A DNA stretch of 64,000 nt. It comes from Alentia gelatinosa (Eukaryota > Annelida > Polychaeta > Phyllodocida > Polynoidae). The notes beneath the pieces are model-generated. The model ran no database searches and was not told where the DNA came from. It saw nothing but the letters and a program-made list of their open reading frames with translations. This document shows, one piece after another, positions 53,409-64,000 of this stretch. Where the stretch lies: assembly GCA_950022655.1 (NCBI GenBank), contig OX465589.1, positions 28,187,970 to 28,251,969 of the forward strand, read 5' to 3'. Each line of letters opens with the position of its first letter. Position 1 is the first letter of the stretch. The translations under genes were made by a program, and so were the position numbers.

Positions 53409-55744
53409 GTAGATTTTACAGGAGCAACGCCTTTCCAGACGGATCGTTAAAATAATAGTGAAAATAAATCTGCTATCCAATTAATGCCAACTATACCACA
53501 AAAACAGGAGCAACAACCCCAAGTCAAGCACATGATACGCTTGAGAATTATATAAAGGTAAATATAGGTTAAGATATATAGGCAATACGTTTCTTGCTTA
53601 TAGATTCTTGATACATTGAGAGCGGGTATTGTTCTATATATTAAAAATGTGTTACTTTTGAGTCTGTTTCAGTTAAATTGCTGCCTGTATCCTATGAGAA
53701 GTAAAAATCCAATGCAATTTTGTTCTTAAACATACTTTATTTGCACCATGACTCTGTGGATCGTGTGAACACTTTACACTCGTGGTCAAAAATAAAATCC
53801 ACTAAAATGTGTCTACACATCAACAAAATGATCAAAATTCATATTTCTAAATGGTGGTGTAGGTGGTGGTGGCACAAACGTGTCTCATAAAGATCATTTT
53901 AAAATCAGCGCCATGCAAACCTTATCACAGTCAGTTTCAGGAAGACTCAAATATCATAATTACACAAGCTACATTTTCACATCAAAAAAGGACCCAGGCT
54001 ATCAGGTTCACAAGTGTTTTAGATATGATTCTGAATATCAAAGTTTTACATTTATGATCCCTTCAATAGTATTCTAAATCTATGCGGATGCTATACTATG
54101 GGGCTATATATATATGCAACTGACTGTATAATGTTATGGTATATTTTACCAACACTCCTTACAAATACACATATGGATTAACAGTCTTCTGAACTACACA
54201 GTTATGATAGTGAGATATAAAAAACCCTATTTAAACCATACCACAAGGCATTTGTTATCACAGGCGATGAATAAAACTTATATTTTGAATAAATGATCAA
54301 GCCTACTTCATAAAAGACATATCAGTAACCCCCAGAAATTGTTTATTTCTAAAACGTATACATTACTATAACCTGCATTGAGTTATACGTTTGATTTATA
54401 CTACATTATGTCAATTACAAAAGTTTTCTTTTACAAAATCCAATATAATATTAGAACATATACCAATGCGTACGTCTCAACAATTCTAAGGTGAATATTC
54501 TATTCAAAGTCATGTGAATTTTGTACTACGATCAGACATAAAAGTTTGTCGTTCTCTTTTTTCTGTTTAACTTGTTGTTCCTACAGTCTGATACACTAAT
54601 GTATCAGGGAACGACAATGCTCAATTGGCTCTGCGACATACAGTGCTTGAAAATTCTAATTGTATGAGATAGAACAGAGTGACACAAACAGAAGACAAAA
54701 CTGAAGGAAAGCATACCATTCTGACAATTTAAACGCACAACTTTAGCACCCAGGTGGTAATGCTCTTTACTGGCCACATGACATATCGTTTCAATTACGA
54801 TCCAAATTAACTGACGACCAAGCAAATAAATCAGAGATGACCAACAAAGAAATATATCCGGTGGTTCTATTTTATATACAGAAATAGTATCATATATCTT
54901 TAAACGAGATTCAGATAAATGATACACAAAATTCAGTGTCATTCAAAACGGTTACTCTCTCCGTTTTCTATCATAAAGGGATCGTTATTTACATAAATCA
55001 TTTCTTTGTGGTTTAACGTCCCAGGGGATTTCCATCTATAACATGAAGCCATCATCACAGCATATCACAGTTAGACATAGGTTACCCAATGTTCCCTATG
55101 AGACATGTTTACAACATTATGTTGCTGAAATATCACAGTTCTCATCGCTATACTTCTACCAAAGTCTTCACTAAATTGTAGTCAAGTTCTTTGTGCAAAA
55201 AATCCGCAATCAGTGTGCCAAAGCAATAGAATATCACTCGGACATGTGTTGACTGATGCAAAATTTATGTGCAAAGAATTAAGCCCATATTGGCTTCTAG
55301 CAAAAATCATGACATTATTTTGATCCGATATCTGGAAAGCGTGTTTCCTGCAGCATTTTAAGAAATCAGGTACAAACAATAGGAATACATCGTTGTGAAA
55401 TATTCCTTTTGATTTATGCCATATAAAACCCTTGACTGAGGAAGAAACGCTGTTTTCACACGTGAGCGATGCTTTACTGTCACAGTATCACAGGTTCTGC
55501 TGATAAAAAGCTATTCCTTACCCAAGAATGCAAGTTTTGGTTTTAAAAAAACGAATCAGAAATATAATACAGCGGGAAATATGACTGCACAGTGTCAATA
55601 TCTGGGTCGTTAAAGCTGTGGATTCCGTGCATACAGACCCGTGTTTACACTGAATCTCCGAAAATATAAAAGTCAGCACTATTCGGAGTTCTGACGCCCG
55701 CGTGTCAATGTGGTCCGGCCAGGAATCTCTGTAACACCATATCA
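53409..55744. other. No gene seen between gypsy 2 and gene B
   Basis: AT-rich sequence; several short open frames on both strands lack recognisable domains. It contains the expected 3' untranslated region of gene B (minus strand), but no clear polyadenylation hexamer could be chosen. Confidence 0.45.
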
Positions 55745-55745
55745 G

Positions 55746-55860
55746 TATGGCATGTCCTCCTTGGAGTAGTTATTTGATACTGATTTAGTATGGCATATCT
55801 CCTGGGAGTGACTTAAAATGGCATATCTCCTTGGAGTGACTTAAAATGGCATATCTTCCT
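55746..55860. repeat. Tandem ~29-bp repeat overlapping the gene B stop codon
   Basis: The unit ATGGCATATCTCC, TTGGAGTGAC, TTAAA recurs about three times plus a more distant copy near 55747. On the minus strand each unit reads like the last codons of gene B (GAT ATG CCA TTT TAA) followed by GTCACTCC, so the end of the coding sequence and its stop have been duplicated into the 3' UTR. Confidence 0.8.
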
Positions 55861-56090
55861 TCATCTTCAAGAAGTCAGGTACCTCCAGGCCCAACCATTG
55901 CAGCAGCTCATAGTAAGAGAACACAAAGGCGCGGGTGACGTCCTGCGTGTGGCCGAGACCGTGCGACTCGAGCTGCAGTCCGCGGTTAAACTTGAGTCGT
56001 CTCTCCAGCTCGGCCTGTTTGCGCGCCATCTCCTCCGCGAACCGCTTCGCCTCCTCCATCTGTATCCGCAACTCAGCCTCCCGCTTCAAC
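55841..56090 (-). CDS. Gene B terminal exon with conserved-looking tail
   Basis: Preceded by TCAATTCGTGAAG, a modest acceptor; 250 nt to TAA at 55843-55841. The coiled coil continues (LKREAELRIQMEEAKRFAEE, MARKQAELERRLKFNRGLQ). It then changes to a compact hydrophobic tail: SHGLGHTQDVTRAFVFSYYE, then LLQWLGLEVPDFLKM and KEDMPF. The sharp shift from charged helix to aromatic-rich tail suggests a folded or partner-binding C-terminus. No known domain is recognised. Confidence 0.8.
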
Positions 56091-56130
56091 CTTCACGAAT
56101 TGACCAACAGAAAAAGTGTGTTAGATTTTG

Positions 56131-56165
56131 AGATTTTTTTTTTTTTTTTTATTTTTTTTTTTTGA
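56131..56165. repeat. Poly-T tract at the gene B terminal intron
   Basis: Two runs of about 18 and 12 T separated by A or G, 40-75 bp upstream of the terminal exon acceptor on the minus strand (where they read poly-A). On that strand the pyrimidine tract of the acceptor is therefore weak. Confidence 0.85.
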
Positions 56166-57785
56166 TTTTGAGATATATAGTATGTGTCCGTTGTTTATCT
56201 TAGATATGATTTGGTTATCTTCAAACTTTTTTTTATGTTTTAATTTTTTTTCTTTTAGGGTAGGGAAAGTCTAATGATAACTTAATTCGTTTTCAATCAA
56301 AATCGATTAAACATAGACAGCACTAGAATGTATGGGTAAACGAGGCTTATCTGTGTGTGCGTCTGAACCCACCGCTAAAAAAATAGACAGCACTAGAACT
56401 TGATTTCATGTATAGAATATTAGCTGAATTCTTTAGGTTCCTAACTAGGATACAATGTTATTGTCTAATGATTAACATGCCCTCAAACTATATCAAACAT
56501 TTCTTAATCCATCTTACACCCTAATTGTATTATTTTAGTTAGAAACCTGTTACCATTTACCATTGCTACTACATGTCATATGGAGTAATTGGAACATGCT
56601 ATTCATAAGAGAGCACAGAATTCCAAACAACATTCATTAAAGAATTGCTCTGAAACCGAGACAAAATTGAAAAATGTCACCAAATACACTGTTCGCTTCT
56701 CATTTTATGTGATTTTATGAGCTATAGACATAGGCACTTTAAGGCACTAAACGACAAAAGGAAACCATTCTACTCTAAATGAAAACAGGTCAAAATGACA
56801 TCAGAAGACTTTCATCAACTAAAATACAGTAAAAATATAGTTAACATCACAAAACGTCGGCAGCGATTTGGTGATCTGGAAACTCTATGACTGGTGAGTT
56901 GGTGCACGGGTTCATAGGAGAGCTGCATTACTAAAGTAGCTACTACTCAGCAAACAGACACTATCGTCTGTAAGAAAATCACTCTAACCTCATCGATTTA
57001 ACTTATTTCAAGATGTATATGGTCTCGGTCAGTAATGTTTATCAAAATAAAACTTTTTTTAGCATTTTTAGCATCGGCTGTGTTAAGAAGTGTATGTGCC
57101 TCGTATTCTTAATTTTAATATTAAATTGCATAATAAAACCAAGATTTATATCATAGATAAAGGCCCTATTTCATGAATGCAACTCTCCTATACACTACAG
57201 TTTGACCGTAAATATACTTGCTGCTTACCTGGCTTTCTCTCTATCCGGAGAAAGGATAAATAAATCAGGTAAATTTACAGGTTAAAACGTTAAACTATAG
57301 AACAAGCTCTATGTACAATAGCTAGCCCTTCGATCTAATCTGACTTGCAGGTCTGATAACGTTTGTTAAATTATTTATGGCGAATAAAATAATAACACAA
57401 GATGAAATAAATAAAATGATATACTAGTCAGAGAAGATCCTTTCCTAAAAAAGTAGGGTTTTTTTAAAATAAAAAGACTAATTCTGGGGGGGGGGGGCGT
57501 ATGCGGGTATAGATATTCACAAATGTCGTGATATTTGTGGGCTACGTGAGTGAATATATAACTGGAACATGTATACTCTGTTCTCCAACGGGCAGTTGCA
57601 AAAGTAGTGGACAATAGTAGCTGATTGCTGAAGAAAACAATTTCTATTGAACCTCATCTCTTGCACATTTAGATCTTTGATTTGGTACAAGATTAGGTCT
57701 TATGGCACTACCTGTATTAAGATATACACATACTATGACTGTTTTAGGTGTAATACTAAATTGTTTAATAGACCGTCTGACGTAC

Positions 57786-57936
57786 CTGGCTTCCTCTTCC
57801 GCGATTCTCCTTCTCTCCTCCTCCTCTATCCTCCTCCTCTCGTACTCTTTTCTCTCTTCCTCTTCCATCAGAGCCATCTTTTCTTCTTCCTCTTTCCTTC
57901 TCAGTTCTTCTTCTTTTCGTTTCTCTTCCTCCAACT
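57786..57936 (-). CDS. Gene B coiled-coil exon c
   Basis: Preceded by CTTCCCTCATTACAG and followed by GTACGTCA; 151 nt. It encodes ELEEEKRKEEELRRKEEEEK, MALMEEEERKEYERRRIEEE and ERRRIAEEEA. Glutamate-rich helix; it ends after two bases of an Arg codon. Confidence 0.82.
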
Positions 57937-60097
57937 CTGTAATGAGGGAAGAAGTCTTTAGTAACTTTGTCTTGGCTATACTGGAGCCTCTTGACCTCTG
58001 CATTGTTACTGAGATCTAAGGCGGCACTTGGCGGCAGATATATTTGGTGATGATGCACAGGAAAAGAATGATTATCGCTGGATACTGAATCTTACAGGAA
58101 TATGAGACACCGTCAACTCTCAACCCCTCACGGTGAACTTGTCAACAGGCAATGCCTCTGTGAGCGAACACTAAAGATCTCGATCGAAAACCCAGAGCAT
58201 GCTGGGCTGTTTGCATTAGGAATTTTAGATAAATCCTGGAGGCGTGCCAATGGCAGGTTTACAGTAAGGATAGATAGTAATCTCTGTTCTTTTTGTGTGC
58301 TAATCCACTCTTAATCCATATGACTGATCACAACAGTTGTAGGAACATGGTGGTAAACCATGCTAATGGAATTTAATAGTCATAAATCAGACGAATGTCC
58401 ACTTAGTAAACTGAGCTCAAATGATCCGGCACTGCCAAACTAGCACACAAGGTATTGAATTATGTATGAAGGTATAAGACCAAAAAACACGTTTATATAT
58501 CGTTGCGTATTATCACCGACGTTTTACTTCTGATATTGAAGAGTAACGTCATTACAGACTTTAGCTTCCTTAACTACGGGTTAATCATGACCTGGGGGCC
58601 TGACAATTAACCGTGTTTGTTTGTTGTCAGAATCTGTTGTATGGACAAGGAAGGGCAATGTTAGGTATAGGAACAATGGCCACGTTAATACATATCATTG
58701 TCTCAAAAGACCGGATCAGAAACACTCTGAGGGGAAATGTAAATAATCAACTAACTATTGAGCTTACAGAAAACAGAAGAGGACAGAGATCTAAACGCAC
58801 AATATATAACCTAGGAAAATGTTGAATGAGTGTAGATCTACATGATCGAGTGATAAACTTCAGAATAGATATCATGACTTAGTCTCCTGTTCAGTCCCAA
58901 TTTGGCATAGACATACCAAACAGATTGGATTTCATTGTATTTAGCCATAAATGCATGGACAGGAACTGAATGTATACATTTCACTATGTAACTTATGCTA
59001 TACAGATAAAGGGGGTGTTCCACTGGACCGACGGTAGCCGATTCCGTAGCCAGACAATCGCCGATTATTATCGGATGCCCTAGAATTTCTCAAATCTTTG
59101 AAAATGGTCATTTATTAAACTATTATTATCAGAATTAAATGAATTACAATACGTGAGCTTCCTCTTAAGGGCCCAGGAACAATCGATCGGGTGAGAAATC
59201 GGCCTGGTGGATTCACCCCTTAAACACGTTTTACAGCTGAACCAAACTTTAAAGGTGTGTTCTACCAGACACATAATGAGCTAACGGTGGCCATGCAGCG
59301 GCCTCGCGGGGCTCCTGTCCTGTCAATGGCTGCATGGCGGGTATAGATATTAGATATATGGTTGTCAGTGATCTAAGAGCTAAAACTATCAGTTGCAGTG
59401 TACTGGACAATTTCTACGTAAAAGAAAAACAGTTTCAAAGGCAAACAATAATATAGTACAATCTGGCCGACAATGGTCCGTACTCGGAAATATCTATACT
59501 CATACAAAGATGTCTTGTTGATATAACCGCGTCTGTATTGAAGGGTCATTATTTAATATCAACTCGGACATTTTAGTTAAGCAGCATGCGTTGTATACTT
59601 TACCCTTGTAAAACACATGTTTATTCGACTCATGAGAGAATAAAGACATTTTTTCCATGCTATATTTCATAGTAAGTATTCATTTAGCAAACTGAAAGGT
59701 CTTCTAGGTGGTGGAAAGTTCAGAACACGACTGTTTCTCTATTTGATAGAAGGCTGATACTGTGGGTCGGGCCTTGAATTACAAACAATACTCATTCATG
59801 ACAGTGGTCTCCGGTGGTAAATCCCTGAGTTTCGTAACCAGATTAACAAATTCTGATATATCATGGACATAAAGCTCCAGAGATACACTGCCATGAATAT
59901 ATCAACATAAGATCTCAGAGGTAATCAGCATTCTGATATTCTCAGAAACTCTTAGGTAACGGCTGCTACAATGTCTATTAAATTAAGCAGGAGAGGAATC
60001 ACAACTGTATACTTCCGTGATGTACCACCGTAAAAGTTATATAAGAGCTTTTGTATAAAGTTTTTAAAGTGAAATCTATAAATTGTGCACTACAGAC

Positions 60098-60270
60098 CTT
60101 TACGACGCAGGTCCTCCTCCATGGCCTTTTTCTTCATCTCCTCCTTCCTCCTCTCGTACTCTTCGCGCATGCGTCGGTCACGTTCGGCTTCCTGTTGCTG
60201 GCGGCGCAGGTGCTCTACTTCCTCCTGCTCCGCTCGTCGCCTCTCCTCCTCCCGCTTCAACTTCTCTAGC
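60098..60270 (-). CDS. Gene B coiled-coil exon b
   Basis: Preceded by CCCGTTACTAG and followed by GTCTGTAG; 173 nt. It encodes LEKLKREEERRRAEQEEVE, HLRRQQQEAERDRRMREEYE and RRKEEMKKKAMEEDLRRK. The donor GTCTGT is weaker than consensus, but the frame joins exactly to the following exon and an unspliced reading hits TAG at once. Confidence 0.8.
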
Positions 60271-60618
60271 CTAGTAACGGGACACGGAGAGGTCGATATG
60301 ATAAACATAATGAATGCCATAATCAGGGATGTCAGTTGGGGTCAGGAAATATTTGTTAATAATAGGGTTTGTGGGGAGTTGAGACCACTGGTTTATTGTC
60401 ATGAATGTGTCTCAATATTTTTGTTTTATATATTATAAAGAAATATTATTATATAAACTGCTAATGAAAACAAGGATTTCAATGAAAGAGTGGAAAACTG
60501 CCATCTCTGCAAAATGTCAAATAGATATCACGGAGCAAGATTATTTTGTACTCCTTTAACCTCAAGGCATTTTTGAAGGCTGAACTTTGAATTGATATCT
60601 GAGCATTAGACTCTTTAC

Positions 60619-60827
60619 CTTTTAACCTCTTCCCGTTTCTTCCTTTCATCATCCAGTTCCTGTTGTATCTTCTCCTTTCTCTCCTGTTCCTCCTTTTCCC
60701 TTTTCACCTGGTCTTCCCTTTCTTTGCGCTTCCTGTCCACCTCTTCTCGTCGTTTAGCTGCCCGTGCCGCTCTCTTTGCCGCCCGAGCATCTCTTGCCGT
60801 AATCTGCTTCAGTTTTATCTTTTCCTC
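60619..60827 (-). CDS. Gene B coiled-coil exon a
   Basis: Preceded by CTTGTTTCAAG and followed by GTAAAG; 209 nt. It encodes EEKIKLKQITARDARAAKR, then repeated RAAKRREEVDRKRKERED and KIQQELDDERKKREEVK. The heptad-like spacing of Leu/Ile/Ala with dense charge predicts a single long helix. It ends after two bases of an Arg codon completed by the next exon. Confidence 0.8.
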
Positions 60828-61454
60828 CTTGAAACAAGCCGGAATCGTTATGTGACAAATAACCCATAAAGTATGGAGATTATAGCTAAATTTTAATTTG
60901 GTTCTGAGGGAAATGAATATGAATAAATTCTCTATTCTATTAAACGGTTTGAATTTATTGGATACACGTATTCTGGATACATCACATCCGTACATTTACC
61001 AACCTACGAAATTATTTAATTAGATGCTATGTACTATTGACTAAAATATAAGCAGGTGATTGACTAAATGTGTGCATGCGACAAAACATAAGTGTATTCT
61101 TTTAGGAAGATTCATTTAATCAAATTGGGTTATAGTTGAAACACTAACTACATCTACAATAAGTAAATGTTTTCAATGTCAGTAAGATTGGAAAACTACT
61201 AGAAAGGTATGTAAATAGATTACATAACATACTTTTAAATGTAGGATCTAGGCATAGATGTCTGTCCAAATGTATGGAGCATGAGACTAGCATTTCAAAA
61301 AGAAACAAATCATCGCCTAAAAAGAAACCTAATCATGCATTATAAACTGTTCAATTAAACAGTGCGAAAAACTTCAAAAAGTGCTTATGTGATGTAAAGT
61401 GTATTTAATATCTGGACTATCATAATGATTATTGTTTCATGTTTATTTACTTAC

Positions 61455-61469
61455 ATCCTCCTCCGAATC
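61455..61469 (-). CDS. Gene B putative micro-exon (15 nt)
   Basis: On the minus strand CTCAACTTAG precedes GATTCGGAGGAGGAT and GTAAGTAAAT follows. It encodes DSEED, phase 0 both sides, and fits in frame before the exon starting EEKIKLKQ. The strong donor supports it, but the polypyrimidine tract is short. Confidence 0.45.
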
Positions 61470-62875
61470 CTAAGTTGAGTAGTTGAAAGATGACCAGTGA
61501 ACAAAATGCATTCAAAAAGTTAGAAAGGTCACATGAAAAATAGAAAAAAGCAAAAATTGGATCAACTCAAACAAGAGAGCAAAAGTAAGCAAAAACGGAA
61601 ATATAGCGCATGATACTCAGTGAGACACGTAAGGTATGCAGATGAAAAAAGTGCTGTGGTTATATGTGTGAATCAGATACATGTATGTGGATCCATATCC
61701 CTTGCTGTGCATTCTACAAAATATGTCATTGTGCAGACCTGTAGAGATTACCAGAGATGTTATTTGGAAGTGCATATTTCTGAAGACTTGTGTGTCTTTT
61801 TTAAACAGAACAGGGTTTTATTGTTGTTGTAAAGAATGCCAAGTAATGCTGAGTGTTAGATAAGTACTATATACGGGTATGTACAGGATGAGCCATCCTA
61901 TCAAAGCGCCACTACCATAGAGCTTCAGAATTCAGTATAGTTTACACAGTTTTAGTATAGTACACACCATATACAATAATACATGAGCTATTAGTCCACC
62001 AGTTTATTCCCCATAACCAACCAACGTTCTGTAAATATTGGACTTATTTGTTTCGTCGTAGGGATAAGTTGTGTCGACAACCTAGGTCCTACACTTTGGC
62101 ACTTCGTGAAATCAGGTCAATACATTTCCTGTATGTTGCGAACTAAAGACTTGGCCCGAATATACGTGCTTCTGTAATGGCATCAAAATCCTTTTATCAA
62201 AATGAATTAGTTCACTCACTGTATCAACAAATGGTACAACGGTTTCAGACAACATCAGAGCCGCCAGTATTCTGGTTATTTCTGATTTTCCGTTTCTTCA
62301 TGTTGACCCAGATTATTATAGATTTAGATATGATTATTAAGAACATGGGAGATAAGCAGGGTTCAGAACTGTCTTGCTTTTCCCAAAACCTCAATGGTAT
62401 CTCTGGAATACAGAGGAGGGTTGTCTTAATATATTTTTCATTACAAAAGGCCGGAGCGTGGACCACTGATATAGTGCTACGTAAAGGCTACTCGTTATAG
62501 ATCATCTCTTTTGGGCTGGAAGGTTGCTTGACATTATCCAGCAGTACTAATAGCATTTAAGGATAATGAAATATCCAATCCATATTCCCATTTCATAAGC
62601 TACTATTATCATGGAGAAGCTTGTCTATATCCCTTTCATTTTGAGCCTGTCCAATAGTCGTCATAAGCTTGTACAACAAAGTTAGACACCGTCATATGAG
62701 GAAGCATTATAGATGAGGGTAACAAAAAGTCATGCTTGGTTTGTCAGCAATAGTCATGCTTGATTGAGAAGCATGCAGTGTTAAAGAAGCAAGGTCTGTA
62801 GTCGGGGGAAAAGCGGTACTCAGGACCATGGGCGGTGAGATTGAGCGTTAAGAGGAGCTCAGATAACCATCTTAC

Positions 62876-62896
62876 CAATGCAGCCTTCCTCTTATT
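62876..62896 (-). CDS. Gene B putative micro-exon (21 nt)
   Basis: On the minus strand CTGCTGAGCAG precedes AATAAGAGGAAGGCTGCATT G and GTAAGATG follows. It encodes NKRKAAL, phase 0 both sides, charged like the rest of the protein. Evidence is limited to splice consensus, phase and composition. Confidence 0.45.
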
Positions 62897-64000
62897 CTGC
62901 TCAGCAGGGTGGAAATGTTTCAAACATTATAACTTTGTATATGGGGTGAAAGCACCTGATATATAGGACTCACAATGATAAAGGGTTTCCATGATATCAT
63001 ATACGTTTATTCTGTCATGAAACTAATTGGTTTCTGTTCAATATCTATTTTGAACCATTGTATTTGCATATATCGGAATCTTTCATACATTTATTTCATT
63101 TATAGGTACTTTAATATACATATTTTGTTTTGAACGTATATGTTCCAAAATATATAATGTTTCATATCACTATGATTTGTGGCAATATCAATATCGACAA
63201 GCTGATAGTTTGTTGTCACTACAGAAAGGAGTAGGGGAGATTATCATTCAACCAGTAAAATACATATTTCGTATTTTGTATTCTAGCGACGGAATATAAG
63301 CTGTTTTAAGGTAAATTCAAGGATATCTTTAGAAGTTATTCTGACAAAATTGAATTTAAATGATGGTAATCTTCGATACATAAAATATAAATATGATAAT
63401 TTGGAATGTTCTTTATGATAAAGTCATGATTTACATTTTACTGTCCATCATCTGTGATATTTCAGGAGGGTTTTCCTCTGATTTTCAAAGATTGGCAGAA
63501 CTTCTGCTCGCCATTGAACCACATTAGTAATAACACAATGTTTAGGCCATGCAGTACATTTATTTAAAAAAATCAAAATCATCACGTCCCTATTTGAGAA
63601 TCATTGAAGCTATTTTGTGAATATTGCGATGAATGGGTTTTAAAGAAATAAAGATGGGTCCATTCAACAATTAGCATGGTTTTTTTTTTAATATATAGGT
63701 AATAGGCAATTAAAGCTTATTATGGTGTTAACTTTCATGAAGCGTAGTGGACTCAAATGTAATTTGTCGTTGTGTTATTCTATACATGTATACAAATGAG
63801 AGTCTGTCATTGCGAAGCAGTTCAATTGTTTTAAGCGTGCAGGCCCTTAGATCCATAGAAGAAGCACACAACAAAAGGCAATAAATAATATTCAGTCTGC
63901 ATGAGTGGACACTATATACATGTGCAATAATTTCTGTAATGCAAATTAGCAATATTTATGAAAGATAAACAAAAATGATATGATTATTTGTTATTTGGCT
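62897..64000. other. No feature recognised to the window end
   Basis: AT-rich sequence, probably an intron of gene B. No further exon could be placed with confidence. Confidence 0.4.

Larger units (their letters stand above)
55841..62896 (-). other. Gene B span: charged coiled-coil protein, C-terminal six exons
   Basis: Exons at 62896-62876, 61469-61455, 60827-60619, 60270-60098, 57936-57786 and 56090-55841 join in register (phases 0, 0, 2, 1, 2), giving 272 residues to the stop. The N-terminal part lies beyond 64000. The protein is an almost unbroken E/K/R-rich alpha-helical coiled coil ending in a distinct non-coiled tail. The tail resembles in outline the C-terminus of KIAA2012-type proteins, but I cannot confirm this from memory, so no symbol is given. 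The minus-strand gene converges on gene A. Confidence 0.72.

Noticed and set aside
57647..58019. Plus-strand serine- and leucine-rich open frames
   Set aside because: They are antisense to the glutamate-rich coiled-coil exon of gene B, whose splice sites and phase are consistent.
62177..62500. 107-codon open frame with a hydrophobic stretch on the plus strand
   Set aside because: It lies within a gene B intron on the opposite strand; an antisense frame is also open and no domain is recognisable.

Overview
The window is a stretch of animal nuclear DNA, most likely from a marine invertebrate. The reasons are AT-rich intron-like sequence, GT-AG splice junctions with phase-consistent exons, and a dense mix of Penelope, APE-type LINE, Ty3/gypsy, Ngaro/DIRS-type, piggyBac, Harbinger-like and tRNA-SINE sequence. 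The species cannot be named from sequence alone. No prokaryotic, plastid or viral gene organisation is visible.

Two host genes can be reconstructed from split exons. Gene A (+ strand, 20663-44039) has six coding exons, about 391 residues, and every intron is in phase 1. It encodes a predicted secreted protein: signal peptide, two beta/gamma-crystallin-like Greek-key motifs (one per exon), an unrecognised ~200-residue cysteine-containing region, a 10-codon micro-exon, and a C-terminal PAN/apple-like segment. Gene B (- strand, 62896-55841, continuing past the right edge) encodes a highly charged E/K/R-rich coiled-coil protein. Six phase-matched exons are visible, including putative micro-exons of 15 and 21 nt. 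The two genes converge, with a LINE and a degenerate gypsy element between them.

Layout: 1-1083, Penelope-like element 3' part. 1.1-2.4 kb, CpG-rich flank. 2.4-2.7 kb, poly-G and a 13-unit 10-bp minisatellite. 2.8-12.5 kb, a cluster of non-autonomous DNA elements sharing CAGGGACC termini, a ~400-600 bp repeat here called R1, and a SINE. 13.0-15.9 kb, three truncated LINE tails and a gag-like zinc-finger fragment. 17.5-18.9 kb, a 1328-bp terminal-inverted-repeat element holding a cluster of a palindromic GTGTCRGACAAC motif. 20.7-44.0 kb, gene A; its 14.4-kb intron 2 holds a GC-rich gypsy element (26.0-29.4 kb), a decayed piggyBac (29.6-33.0 kb) and a near-complete Ngaro-type element (33.4-37.7 kb). 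45.1-48.5 kb, an APE LINE interrupted by a foldback element. 48.5-53.4 kb, gypsy 2. 55.8-62.9 kb, gene B.

The mobile elements do not form one pathway; they record successive insertions. Nesting gives a partial order: R1 before the short CAGGGACC copy, the LINE before the foldback element, and the piggyBac transposase before the small piggyBac-type MITE inside it. All coding mobile elements show stops, frameshifts, deletions or lost catalytic residues, so none looks autonomous here. Coordinates read by eye may be off by one or two bases, particularly for repeat edges.
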